From contig JAPMXV010000010.1 in assembly GCA_026936335.1 (NCBI GenBank), forward strand, positions 124,001 to 188,000: a stretch of DNA of 64,000 nucleotides, given 5' to 3'. Origin of the DNA: Mantamonas sphyraenae. Taxonomy: Eukaryota; CRuMs; Mantamonadidae. Positions 1-8,898 of this stretch are shown here, piece after piece. The notes beneath the pieces are model-generated. The model was not told the DNA's origin, searched no databases, and saw only the letters and a list, made by a program, of their open reading frames with translations. The translations under genes were made by a program, and so were the position numbers. The stretch's first letter is position 1; each line of letters opens with the position of its first letter.

Positions 1-23
1 CGATCCTGAACATTCTGATCCAG

Positions 24-1118
24 CCGTCGAACCATTTGGACCAGGAGGCTGTGGTGTGGCTGGAGGAGTACCTGAGCAAGTACAAGCACATCCTGGTGAT
101 TGTGTCGCACTCGCAGGATTTCCTGGACGGAGTGTGCACAAACATCATCCACCTGCACAACAAGAAGCTGATCCCGTACGGTGGCAACTATTCGTCGTTT
201 GTGCGCACGCGTTCGGAGCAGGAGGAGAACCAGATGAAGCGGTACGAGAAGGAGCAGGCGGACATCCAGGACATGAAGGACTATGTGGCACGATTCGGTC
301 ACGGAACGGCCAAGCTGGCCAAGCAGGGCAAGTCCAAGGAGAAGCTGCTGAACAAGATGCTGGAGGCGGGTCTGACGGAAAAGGTGGTGCGTGACAAGGC
401 GATCAACGTCAAGTTCCCTGATCCGGGCACGTTGAACGGCCCCATTGTGCAGGTGCACGACCTTGCGTTTGGCTACCCGAACGCAGACTTGCTCTACGCC
501 AACGTGAACCTGAGTGTGGATCTCAACTCGCGCGTGTGCATTGTGGGCAACAACGGCACGGGCAAGAGTACGTTGCTGAAGCTGATTGTGGGCGATCTGG
601 AGCCCACGGATGGCATGATCAAACTGCACAGCCATCTGCGCTTCGGTCGCTTCCACCAGCATCTGACGGAACAGCTGGACCCGGAGATGAATGCGCTGGA
701 TCACATGCTGCAGAAGTTTCCCAACGAGTTGAACAAGACCAACGTGCGTTCGGCGGTGGGTCGCTATGGCCTCAGCGGCGACCATCAGCTGATGCCCATC
801 AAGCAGCTGAGCGACGGTCTCAAGTCGCGTCTGGTGTTTGCGGAACTGGCCATGACGGCGCCGCACATTCTGGTGTTGGACGAACCCACCAACTTCTTGG
901 ACATGGAAACCATCGACGCCCTGGCCGATGGCATCAACGAGTTCAAGGGCGGCCTGCTGATGGTTAGCCACGACTTCCGCCTCATCTCCCAGGTGGCCGA
1001 TACCCTGTGGGTCACTGCAGACAACAAGGTCACCATCTACGACGGCGACATTGGCGAGTACAAGGAGACTCTGCGCCAGGCCATCCTGGCAGACGAGAAC
1101 AAGTGGTCGAACGAGTGA
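24..1118 (+). CDS. ABCF2: ABCF2/ARB1-type ribosome-associated ATPase, 3' part
   Basis: Soluble twin-cassette ATPase of the ABCF family; ARB1/ABCF2 acts in ribosome biogenesis and export. The window holds the end of the first nucleotide-binding domain, the linker and the whole second domain. Seen: PSNHLD (end of the first Walker B region), the ABCF2-type linker FGHGTAKLAKQGKSKEK, second Walker A GNNGTGKST, ABC signature LSDGLKSR, Walker B LVLDEPTNFLD and H-loop SHDFRL. The order and the linker fit ABCF2 better than GCN20/ABCF3. The exon probably starts at 24, after an acceptor ending CAG at 21-23 with a branch-like CTGAT upstream, so the missing LLLDE would come from the previous exon. It ends 88 bases from the convergent neighbour's stop. 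Confidence 0.9.
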   Translation, partial: PSNHLDQEAVVWLEEYLSKYKHILVIVSHSQDFLDGVCTNIIHLHNKKLIPYGGNYSSFVRTRSEQEENQMKRYEKEQADIQDMKDYVARFGHGTAKLAKQGKSKEKLLNKMLEAGLTEKVVRDKAINVKFPDPGTLNGPIVQVHDLAFGYPNADLLYANVNLSVDLNSRVCIVGNNGTGKSTLLKLIVGDLEPTDGMIKLHSHLRFGRFHQHLTEQLDPEMNALDHMLQKFPNELNKTNVRSAVGRYGLSGDHQLMPIKQLSDGLKSRLVFAELAMTAPHILVLDEPTNFLDMETIDALADGINEFKGGLLMVSHDFRLISQVADTLWVTADNKVTIYDGDIGEYKETLRQAILADENKWSNE

Positions 1119-1205
1119 GCACTTTGGCCAACCAACAAAGAAAGCATCCAGAAACACCAGTCTCCAGTCTGTTGTATTTCGTGGTTGGTCGGTTCCCGGT
1201 TCCGA

Positions 1206-2250
1206 TCAACGCCGCCTGCGGTTGCCTCCATTGCCTCCTCCGTTGCCACCGCCATTGTTGTTTTTGCTGACGCTGTTCCGTCTGCCGTTGCTGTTGCTGC
1301 TGCGTCCAGCGCCGCCGCTGCCTGCGGCGGGCTTCTTGTTGACGACGGTGCGGCCGGCGCGTTGTTCCTGCTGGGCTTGCTTGCGGTTGGTTTTGGTGCG
1401 TTTGATGGCTTTGGAGACGACGACAGTGCCACCCGAGGCCTTTGCGTTGACAATGGTCACTGTGAGCGCCTTCTTCTTGGGGCCACCTGCAGATGCCGTC
1501 TGCTGCGACTGCTTGCGAGCGCCGCCCGTTTTGCCTTTGGGCGCCGGCGACGTGCTCGCGCTCTTCTTTCCACCCTTGGGACTGTGGGTGGGTGTGGTGG
1601 ATGTGGGCATGGGAGGGAGGGGTACGAGGAGAGTGCAATGTACGACCAACGTGGGATGCATCACCGTGTGTGAGTGAGAGTGTGTAGAGGCACAGAGAGA
1701 GAGAGAGAGCGCGCTTTCTCGCGTCCCTCTTTTCTGCGGGGGCAAGACGGGAAAAACGCTCGCTCTCTGTGGCTCCGACCACCCAACTGACCCTGTGGGC
1801 ACAGCCTTGGCCTTGCCGGCGCGGCTGAGGGGCCTGGTGGCACTCTTGGCCACATTGCTGTTTGCCAGTGTGCTCTTCTTGTTGCTCTTGACAACCTTGG
1901 AGGCTGCGCGCGACTTGCCCGTGCTTCCCGCGCCCGGTTTGACGACACCCACGCTGGGCTTGTTCTTCTTGCCCGCGCCTGCATTGCCGCCACTCGCCAG
2001 CTTTTTGGTTTTGCCTGCGTTGGCATTGCCACCTGTGCTGCTGCTGGGTTTCTTTGCCGGTTTGGCCTTGGATGCCGCCTTCTTCTTGGCGTCCTGGTCG
2101 GCCTTGATCACGTCGTCCAGCGACTTGGTCAGCTTCACAGCAGTATCCGTCTGCAATCGGGATGCGAAAGTGTCAGTCGAACCTTTTATCCTCTCCCGAG
2201 CCGAGCAGGGAACGGGGGAACGACAAGGGGAGGGCTCGTCAACTCACCAT
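1206..2250 (-). CDS. Small basic protein with UAP56-binding-like N-terminus (possible mRNA export adaptor)
   Basis: Three exons inferred: 2250-2248 (only the ATG), 2150-1792 and 1581-1206, giving 245 aa. Introns 2247-2151 (GTGAGT...TTGCAG) and 1791-1582 (GTCAGT...CCACAG) keep the frame. The mature start TDTAVKLTKSLDDVIKADQD resembles the UAP56-binding motif of ALY/THOC4-type export adaptors (L-D-D-I-I-K core). The rest is Lys/Ala/Ser-rich and low complexity, and ends in Gly/Asn repeats and RRRR. There is no RRM, so this is not a full ALYREF. The 210-base second intron has no stop in frame, so retention would insert 70 residues. The exon logic is sound; the function is an inference from one short motif and composition. 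It is divergent from the next gene across 122 bases. Confidence 0.5.
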
Positions 2251-2372
2251 GTCTGGATGTGTGTGGGATGTGTGTGTTGGAAAACCGTTGGCGCGACGAT
2301 CGCACCTAATCACCCAACACAACCCAACTGGAACCTTTCCTTTGACAACACACATACACACACACACATAGA
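2251..2372. promoter_or_regulatory. Divergent intergenic region with CA repeat
   Basis: This 122-base gap separates the starts of the export-adaptor-like gene (minus) and the coiled-coil gene (plus), so both promoters must lie here or inside the genes. The last 25 bases are a (CA)n tract ending ACATAG just before the plus-strand ATG. It could be a 5' UTR intron acceptor. No TATA element is seen. Confidence 0.4.
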
Positions 2373-3372
2373 ATGACGACGACCATGAGCACAAACAACG
2401 AAGACTTGGCCGACCTGATCCGTGAGAACGACGAGCTGTTCCGCGAGCAGTTTAACCCGGAGAGCGAGACCTTCCATGGCGGAAGCACCGAGGAAGTGCC
2501 CGTGGGTAAGTGGATCATTGTCCTTGCCCCCCGTCCTCAAATGTCCCTTTTGAGGGTCACCCACAGCCACCCAGGGAGTTCAACACACGCCGGAATTCGA
2601 GGCGTTTCCGAACGTTGATCCCAGGCGGCTGTGCACGGCGAACAGTGACGTACCACTGTCGCAACCTTGCCCATGCTTTGCATGATGCACACATTGCACG
2701 CTTGATGCAGTGTGTGCGCCGTGTGCGCCGATGTGCACACGGCATGTGCGGGGAGAGCGGGTTGCGCGCCAAAAATCCGCGCGAAAACGCACAAGTGGCT
2801 CACACGGACGACACGGGTGGCGAGGAACCTCAGGCGGGCAGCGAGTGCCAGAGACCATGGATGGCCAGGAGGTGGTGGAGGAAGAGGGACCTGTGTACGT
2901 GGCATGGGGAGCGGAGTGGCAGGCGCTGATGGATCTGCGCACTCTGATGGGCGACCTGAAGAAGGCCATGAACGACCTTGTGCTCAAGGTGGACTCGACC
3001 AACAAGATGATGGCCACTCTGGAGAAGGGAGTGGCAGAGGAGAAGCTGGAGAAGGCACAAAAGGTGCTCAAGGCCCGCCAGGCCAAGCAAGCGGCAGCCG
3101 TGGAGGCGTGCAACGAGCTGGTCAACAGCATCCCTTCGGACAGCAAGTATGCTGAGGAGTATGCCACCATGCTGGCCGAGGTGGTGGATGAGGCTGAAGC
3201 TCTGCCCATGAGCCAGGAGGCCTTTTTCAACTTTTCCAAGGTCGTCAAGAGCCACACCACCAAGATTGTGCGCGATCAGAAGGACCTGCTGGCCGATATC
3301 AAGGCCGTCAAGAAGGATGTGGAGGAGAGGATTGCTGCTGGCGAGGAGATCGAGGGAGTGGAGACCATGTGA
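2373..3372 (+). CDS. Acidic coiled-coil protein, unknown function
   Basis: Two exons: 2373-2505, and about 2852-3372 (acceptor CAG ending at 2851; an alternative at 2833 keeps the same phase). The donor is G|GTAAGT at 2506. The product is about 218 aa. The first exon is acidic (MSTNNEDLADLIRENDELF). The second is mostly predicted helix with heptad-like Lys/Glu/Leu spacing between WQALMDLRTLMGDLKKAMND and the C-terminal KAVKKDVEERIAAGEEIEG. No signal peptide or membrane segment. I do not recognise the family. The 346-base intron holds no other gene; it carries overlapping E2F-like GC/A-rich motifs near 2766-2790. Confidence 0.6.
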
Positions 3373-3434
3373 ATGAATGAGGATTGGGATTGGATTGTTG
3401 CCAAATTCCGGCGGCGGCGCCTGTTCACATTTGC

Positions 3435-4307
3435 TCAGAATTTTCCGTCACGGAACTCCTGGTAGGCCTGTTCCACCTCTTCCCAGGTGTTCATGACAAA
3501 GAGACCGCCAGCGGCAATGGGTTCGCCAATGGAAGAGCCTGCGACGACGACGGCGCGGGCGTGGTGTGTGGAGCTGCTGTTGTGAAGAGAGACGGCGTCG
3601 GCTTGGGTGTCCAACAGAGCCAATTGGTCCTTGTGGACGTGTTGGTCGGACACCAGCGTGCCATCGCCTTGAACGACGTAGACAAAGGCGGTGTCATAGG
3701 CAGCGGACACGGGCACGTCCACAGCGGTGCCGGGTGCCATGTTCAGGTCAAAGTAGAGGATGGGAACGATGGTTTGGTCCATGTTCAACGCACCCTCCAC
3801 TTTGTCCCAGACCCCAGCCAGGATTCGTGCGGTGACGCCTGCAACAGGCTCCAACCCCACTACAGCCTCGGGCGACACGTCCACCCAACACGCAGGGTTC
3901 GACTTGTGCGACTTGGGCAGATTGATCCACAGTTGCAGGCCTTCGTTGACGCCCTGTGTGCTGCCTGCGGTTTCCGAGTGGACGATTCCGCCTGCGGCAA
4001 CCATCAGCTGGGCTCCGCCGGGCAAAACCGTGCCCTTGTTTCCGCGGTTGTCCTCATGCGTCACTCCGCCTTGAAGCACATACGTGAGCGTGCTGAAACC
4101 GCGGTGCGGATGCATCGGAAATCCGTTGGGGTGGTGGAAGGAGAAGCGGTCGAGGAGGAGAAAAGGGTCCAGATCGTGGTTGCCCCTAATCCCCACACTC
4201 CGCTTGACCATCGCCCCTGACCCCTCTTGCTTTTCCTGCGCCGTCACCAGCCGAGTGACCGCACGTGACGTGTCCTTTGTGGCCAGAGACCGTGTCCGGA
4301 CAAACAT
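3435..4307 (-). CDS. PIR: Pirin family cupin protein
   Basis: A 290-aa cupin of the pirin family. These are Fe(II)-binding proteins; human pirin is an NF-kB cofactor and bacterial and plant members include quercetin dioxygenases. The metal site is visible: HPHRGF, THED and GIVHSE supply the His/His/His/Glu ligands of human pirin. Other signatures are LLLDRFSF and the GNKGTVLPGG turn. The start MFVRTRSLATKDTSRAVTR is rich in Arg/Ser/Thr and has little acid, so a mitochondrial presequence is possible. One intron-free exon. The start lies 63 bases from the start of the divergent desulfurase-TtcA gene, which suggests a shared promoter. The family call is firm; the substrate is not predictable. 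Confidence 0.92.
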   Translation of the reverse strand: MFVRTRSLATKDTSRAVTRLVTAQEKQEGSGAMVKRSVGIRGNHDLDPFLLLDRFSFHHPNGFPMHPHRGFSTLTYVLQGGVTHEDNRGNKGTVLPGGAQLMVAAGGIVHSETAGSTQGVNEGLQLWINLPKSHKSNPACWVDVSPEAVVGLEPVAGVTARILAGVWDKVEGALNMDQTIVPILYFDLNMAPGTAVDVPVSAAYDTAFVYVVQGDGTLVSDQHVHKDQLALLDTQADAVSLHNSSSTHHARAVVVAGSSIGEPIAAGGLFVMNTWEEVEQAYQEFRDGKF

Positions 4308-4370
4308 TGCCGAAAAATTTGACGGATGCTGCTGCTCCCGCCTGCGCAGGTGGAACCATCCTTCCTGAAA
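4308..4370. promoter_or_regulatory. 63-base divergent promoter region (pirin / desulfurase-TtcA)
   Basis: The entire space between the two start codons is 63 bases with an A/T-rich core GAAAAATTT near 4313. A shared bidirectional promoter is the simplest reading. An in-frame ATG at 4326 could start the plus gene even closer, leaving 18 bases. Confidence 0.45.
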
Positions 4371-7286
4371 ATGAGCAGCAGCAGTAGCAGCAGTGGTGGG
4401 AAGGTGCGCAAGGCAGCACGGCTGGGCCATCGTAAGTTTGAGCACAGCGTGCCAATGGTGTCGCTTCCGTCGCACCCGTCGAGCGACGAGCACCACGACC
4501 GGCTGTTGCAGAACATTCGCGAGTCGGTGGTGGGCCACAACGCAACCTTCCTGGGGCCGTACGGACGACGTCAGATTGTGTACACGGACTACACGGCGTC
4601 GGGCAAACCACTGGGCTTCATTGAGGACTATCTGCGTGAGCGGGTGATGCCATTCTACGCCAACACGCACACCACCACGTCGGTGTGCGGCATCCAAACC
4701 TCGTTCTTCCGCCAGGAAGCACGGACCATCATCAAACAGGCGGTGAATGCGGGTGAGAAGGACGCGCTGATCTTTGCAGGCAGTGGGGCCACTGGGGCCT
4801 TGAATGCCCTTGTGCACGGCCTCCAGCTGGACCTGTACGCGGAAGCCAATCCGCAGCGTCCGGCTGTGGTCTTTGTGTCGCCGTACGAACACCATTCCAA
4901 CCTGTTGCCGTGGAGAGAGGCACCTGTCAAGGTGGTGGTCATCCGTGAGGATGCAAATGGTGCGTTGGATCTGGGCCATCTGGAGGAGGAGCTGCAAGCG
5001 CATGCCGGGGAACATCCGCTGCTGGTGGGCAGTTTTGCAGCCGCCAGCAACATCACGGGATTGTTGGTGGACACCGATGCAGTGTCTGTGCTCATGCACA
5101 CCTACGGCGGCATTGTGGCGTTTGACTATGCCAGTGCGGGGCCGTACGTGGAGTTGGACATTAATCCGAAGCAGGAGAACGCACACAAGGACGCCATCAT
5201 TGTGGCCACCCACAAGTTTGTGGGCGGACCGGGCACCCCGGGCATTTTGGTGTTCAAAAAGGCCATCTGGCGCAAGGATGGATTGCCACACGCACCGGGT
5301 GGAGGAACGGTGTTCTTTGTCCATCCCAAGGGCCACCAGTACCTGCAGGATGTGGAGGAGCGTGAGGAGGGAGGCACCCCTGACATCATTGGTTCCGTGC
5401 GTGCGGGTCTGGTCTTTCAACTCAAGCGAGCCATCTCTGCAGCGCGCATCGAGGAGTTGGAAACCGCGTTGTATCTGCGTGCCGTGGAAAGGTTTGCACG
5501 GGAGGACAACGTGGTGCTGTTGGGTCCGCATGACGCAGACACACCTCGGTTGCCCATCCTGTCGGTGATGGTGACCCACGCCAGCGGACGCTATCTGCAT
5601 TGCCACGTTGTGGCAGCCATCCTGAACGACGTCTTTGGCATCCAGGCTCGTTCGGGCTGCCTGTGTGCCGGTCCTTACGCACAATCCCTGCTGGGCATTG
5701 ACGACGACCTGGCCATGGCTTACGAGATGGCCCTGCAGGAGGATGTGCGTCTCGATCGCGACGCCATCCGACGTGCAGACGAAGGCATGCATGAGCTCCT
5801 GCGTCCGGGTGTCCTGCGCTTCAACCTGCCCTTTTTCATGACAGAAGCGCAGGTCGACTTTGTGCTCGAGGCCGTGTGCATGGTTGCACGCCACGGCGCG
5901 TCCCTGTTGCCGCAGTACCGTCTCAACGTGGAGACCGGCGCTTGGAGACACACCAAGTACGGAAAGAAGAGTCTGATGGCTCAGCTCTGGCTGGGTGACA
6001 TCCAGTACACCGACGGATTTATGGATTGGACGGGCGGCGCAGGAGGACGCGTGGGTGGTGAGGATGACAGCGCACCGGCACCGGATGATTTCAAAGGTGT
6101 GCTCCAGGCGGCACAGGAGATCTTTGATCGGGCCGAAGCGGCCAAACGGTCGACGAGCACGGCACAGGGACTGTTTGACAAGGATCAGGAGGCGTTGCGG
6201 TGGTTTGTGCTGGCCCACGAGGTCAACGACGTCAGCGACACATGGCAGGCGCCGTTCCGACACAAGGACTATAACGGGACGACGACAACAGAGACAAGCG
6301 TGGAGGTGGAGGTGGAGGTGGATGTGACGCAACAAGACGACGACGGTGAGCAACTGGGCAATGCGGGAGACAACAGCACAGCAGAGAAGGAGGAGGAGAA
6401 GGAGGAGGAGGAGGAGCAGGAGCAGGAGGAAGGGTTGGATCCAAAGACTCTGTGGAAGTGGAAGGCGCCACCAAAGCCACTGGTGAAGAGTGTGATGACA
6501 GCGCTGATGGAGTTTGACATGCTGGAGGACGGTGATTGCGTGATGTTGGGCATCAGCGGTGGCAAAGATAGCCTGTCCATGTTGCACATCATGCACCAGT
6601 GCATGTACAACCTGCGCTCACGAGGCATCAACATTGAGCTGGCGGCAGTGACGGTGAATCCAGAGACTGAGGCGTACGACCCGTCGCCGTTGATTCCCTA
6701 CATGGAGGCGCTGGGCATCCCGTACTTCTTTGAGAGCCAGAACATCCTGCAGAGTGCAGGAGTGGCAGACGCAAGCTCCATCTGCTCGTACTGTTCACGC
6801 ATGAAGCGAGGGCGTCTGTACCATGCCATGCGACGAGAGGGGTACAACGTGCTTGCCCTGGGGCAGCATCTTGACGACGCGGCCGAAAGCACCATGATGG
6901 GGCTGTTCCACAATGGCGTGTTGCGTTCGATGAAGGCAGCGTACGAGGTGGGAGACGGTGACCTGCGTGTGATCCGCCCTCTGATCCTGACGCGAGAGAA
7001 CGACCTGCGCACGTTTGCACACAACGCCAAGCTGCCTGTGATCAACGAAAACTGTCCGGCATGCTTCGAAGCACCCAAGGAGCGACAGCGCATGAAGCAG
7101 CTGCTGGCAGCAAACGAAGTGTTGTTTCCGCAGCTGTTTCACCACATTGCGAGTGCCATCCGGCCTCTGATGCGGATTCGCAGCACAGGCATGGAGAACA
7201 AGGAGAGCATGGATGCCTTCTTTGCAACTCTGGTGGGCACGGAAGAGGCCAAGAAGATGCTGGGTGGCGATGAGGATGAAGAGTGA
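4371..7286 (+). CDS. Fusion of class V aminotransferase (cysteine desulfurase-like) and TtcA-type tRNA thiolase
   Basis: One uninterrupted 971-aa frame with two enzymes. Residues about 40-480 are a fold-type I PLP enzyme of the class V/cysteine desulfurase group. The Schiff-base Lys is in ATHKFVGGPG (K282), and GCLCAG near residue 430 (C430, C432) sits where SufS-type enzymes carry the sulfur-accepting Cys. After an acidic Thr/Glu linker, residues about 680-960 match TtcA: PP-loop SGGKDS (729-734), CSYC (C805, C808) and CPAC (C895, C898), the Cys pattern that holds the Fe-S cluster. TtcA makes 2-thiocytidine at tRNA position 32 with sulfur from a desulfurase, so the fusion joins donor and user. 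I chose the ATG at 4371 over 4326 because the latter crowds the divergent gene. The tRNA target is inferred. Confidence 0.88.
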   Translation: MSSSSSSSGGKVRKAARLGHRKFEHSVPMVSLPSHPSSDEHHDRLLQNIRESVVGHNATFLGPYGRRQIVYTDYTASGKPLGFIEDYLRERVMPFYANTHTTTSVCGIQTSFFRQEARTIIKQAVNAGEKDALIFAGSGATGALNALVHGLQLDLYAEANPQRPAVVFVSPYEHHSNLLPWREAPVKVVVIREDANGALDLGHLEEELQAHAGEHPLLVGSFAAASNITGLLVDTDAVSVLMHTYGGIVAFDYASAGPYVELDINPKQENAHKDAIIVATHKFVGGPGTPGILVFKKAIWRKDGLPHAPGGGTVFFVHPKGHQYLQDVEEREEGGTPDIIGSVRAGLVFQLKRAISAARIEELETALYLRAVERFAREDNVVLLGPHDADTPRLPILSVMVTHASGRYLHCHVVAAILNDVFGIQARSGCLCAGPYAQSLLGIDDDLAMAYEMALQEDVRLDRDAIRRADEGMHELLRPGVLRFNLPFFMTEAQVDFVLEAVCMVARHGASLLPQYRLNVETGAWRHTKYGKKSLMAQLWLGDIQYTDGFMDWTGGAGGRVGGEDDSAPAPDDFKGVLQAAQEIFDRAEAAKRSTSTAQGLFDKDQEALRWFVLAHEVNDVSDTWQAPFRHKDYNGTTTTETSVEVEVEVDVTQQDDDGEQLGNAGDNSTAEKEEEKEEEEEQEQEEGLDPKTLWKWKAPPKPLVKSVMTALMEFDMLEDGDCVMLGISGGKDSLSMLHIMHQCMYNLRSRGINIELAAVTVNPETEAYDPSPLIPYMEALGIPYFFESQNILQSAGVADASSICSYCSRMKRGRLYHAMRREGYNVLALGQHLDDAAESTMMGLFHNGVLRSMKAAYEVGDGDLRVIRPLILTRENDLRTFAHNAKLPVINENCPACFEAPKERQRMKQLLAANEVLFPQLFHHIASAIRPLMRIRSTGMENKESMDAFFATLVGTEEAKKMLGGDEDEE

Positions 7287-7305
7287 TGGGGGGTGGTGCT
7301 GTGCG

Positions 7306-7736
7306 ATGGGGGAATCAAAACAAATCTGGATGTCCACTCTGTTGGAAGTGCCGAGTGACGGAGGGCGCAAGGGGCATGCAAATTATACACGCGTGTTGAT
7401 GTCGGGCATTCGACAGGCGGTAAGTGGATGGCGGGCGTTGTGTGTGTGTGTGTGTGTGTGTGTGCATGGATGGAGACGCTGACTCGTGCGCAGTTTGAAC
7501 GCTCCGTGGACGAGGGGAGCGAGGAGGAAGAGGAAGGGGAGACTCGGACACAGGAAGACACACAAGCTCAGGAGTGGGAGGACTCACTAAAGGACGAATA
7601 CTTTGAACAAGAAGTGAAATTCTTTGTGGAAGAGTGGGTTGTGAGCGTTTTCCCGTTATCCCTCCGGGTTCGGGTTTGCGATTCTTCCAGCCGCTGACAC
7701 GGACGGCAACACGGACGCTTAAACGGGCATGGACAT

Positions 7737-7771
<35 letters not shown>

Positions 7772-8823
7772 CGGATGAGTTTGGCAACGTGACGGGTGGA
7801 CACAAGTTTGAGTTTCTGTCTGTGGCACCACGTGCGTTCCAGTGCATGGCCCGTCGGCTGGGGCTGGACGAGGAGGAGATGGTGGAGGCACTGGCGTCGC
7901 CATCGACGACATTGAAGCGCACCAAATCGCAGGGATTGAGTCGGAGTTCGTTCTTCCTGCCACCAAGCCATGACTACCTGCTGAAGGGGATCCGAGAAAA
8001 CGAGTACGAATACCTGCTGGGGTCATTGCGGGACTACATAGCCTACATGATGAAGGAGCCGGACTCGTTGCTAAGTGTTGTGTTGGGGTTGTACCGTGTG
8101 CGCAGCAGGCGTGGTCGCATTGTGGAGTACTACGTGGCGATGCGTTCTGTGTTTATGCCGGGCTTTGCGTTGAAGCAGAGGTACGACCTCAAGGGCGCCA
8201 GTGAGGGACGCACGGTGCCAGAGAGCAAGCGCAAGGATCCCAGCTTCACGTTGAGGGACAATGAGTTTCGTGAAGAGGTGGGCAGCCTGCAGGTGAGCCC
8301 GCGTGTGCGCACACGGATGCTGGAGCAGCTGGAAAAGGACACGGCGTACCTGGAGGCACACAACATCATGGATTATTCACTGTTGATTGGCATTGTGCAT
8401 TCGGAGGACGTCAAGGCGAGTCTGAACGACGCCACGAAGTTGCACTTTGAACACGGGGTGCTGCGTGCACACACGGGCGTCTCTGAGGACCTGGATGGCA
8501 GCGAGGATGTGCCTGTGGAGGGGAACTTGTACATGGTGGGCATCATTGACATCCTGCAGGAGTACACTTCGGCCAAGGCCACCGAGTATGCCCTGAAGAG
8601 CATGACCGGAAACCCGGACACCCTGTGTGTCAATCCACCGGACAAGTATCGAACTCGCTTCATGGCCATGATGCGTGATGAGGTGTTTCCCGAGGCACTG
8701 CTCCATGCAGGCGGCGAGAGCGTGGGTGGTGGTGCTGCGGACGACGGGGAGTACGCAGACACATCGGAAGCAGAGCGGGGAGAGGAGGAGGAGGAGGGGA
8801 GGGAGGAGGACAATGCACAGTGA
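7306..8823 (+). CDS. Phosphatidylinositol phosphate kinase (PIPK catalytic domain)
   Basis: Lipid kinase acting on phosphatidylinositol phosphates at the cytosolic membrane face. Exons: 7306-7419, 7494-7640 and about 7780-8823 (434 aa). Intron 1 is GTAAGT...GCGCAG and carries (TG)n. Intron 2 starts GTGAGC and contains (CA)n; the acceptor after GATGAG at 7779 keeps frame, whereas the prettier CACACAG at 7769 does not match the donor phase, so this junction is unsure. Seen: N-terminal GHANYTRVLMSGIRQA, YDLKGASEGR (about residue 222), MDYSLLIG (about 284, catalytic Asp), GIIDILQEY and VNPPDKYRTRF (about 371). The protein is almost only the kinase domain plus an acidic tail. The type I/II/III subfamily cannot be set. 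The start is 20 bases past the previous stop. Confidence 0.85.
7439..7464 (+). repeat. (TG)13 microsatellite in PIPK intron 1
   Basis: Perfect dinucleotide run inside the first intron, sense strand TG. Confidence 0.95.
7739..7768 (+). repeat. (CA)15 microsatellite at PIPK intron 2 acceptor
   Basis: Perfect CA run that leads directly into an AG, in the place of a polypyrimidine tract. Confidence 0.95.
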
Positions 8824-8898
8824 TGAGCGAGAGGGATGGACCCATCAGGAACCATGGTGCCGCTGTGACAACCACCTAAAACCCGGAAACACAGCACG

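Noticed and set aside
3..23. Apparent loss of the Walker B Asp-Glu in the first ABC domain (reading ILIQPSNHLD).
   Set aside because: CTGATCCAG at 15-23 looks like a branch site and acceptor, so the exon most likely begins at 24 with PSNHLD and the DE lies in the upstream exon.
3435..6596. A 1,053-codon minus-strand open frame across the desulfurase-TtcA gene.
   Set aside because: Only the part up to 4307 is pirin. The rest is the antisense shadow of a GC-rich coding region with His/Val/Gln-biased, domain-free sequence.
7769..7770. The CACACAG at 7769 as the PIPK exon 3 acceptor.
   Set aside because: It leaves exon 3 needing two carried-over bases, which the GTGAGC donor at 7641 does not supply; the acceptor at 7779 fits the phase. 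Not fully excluded.
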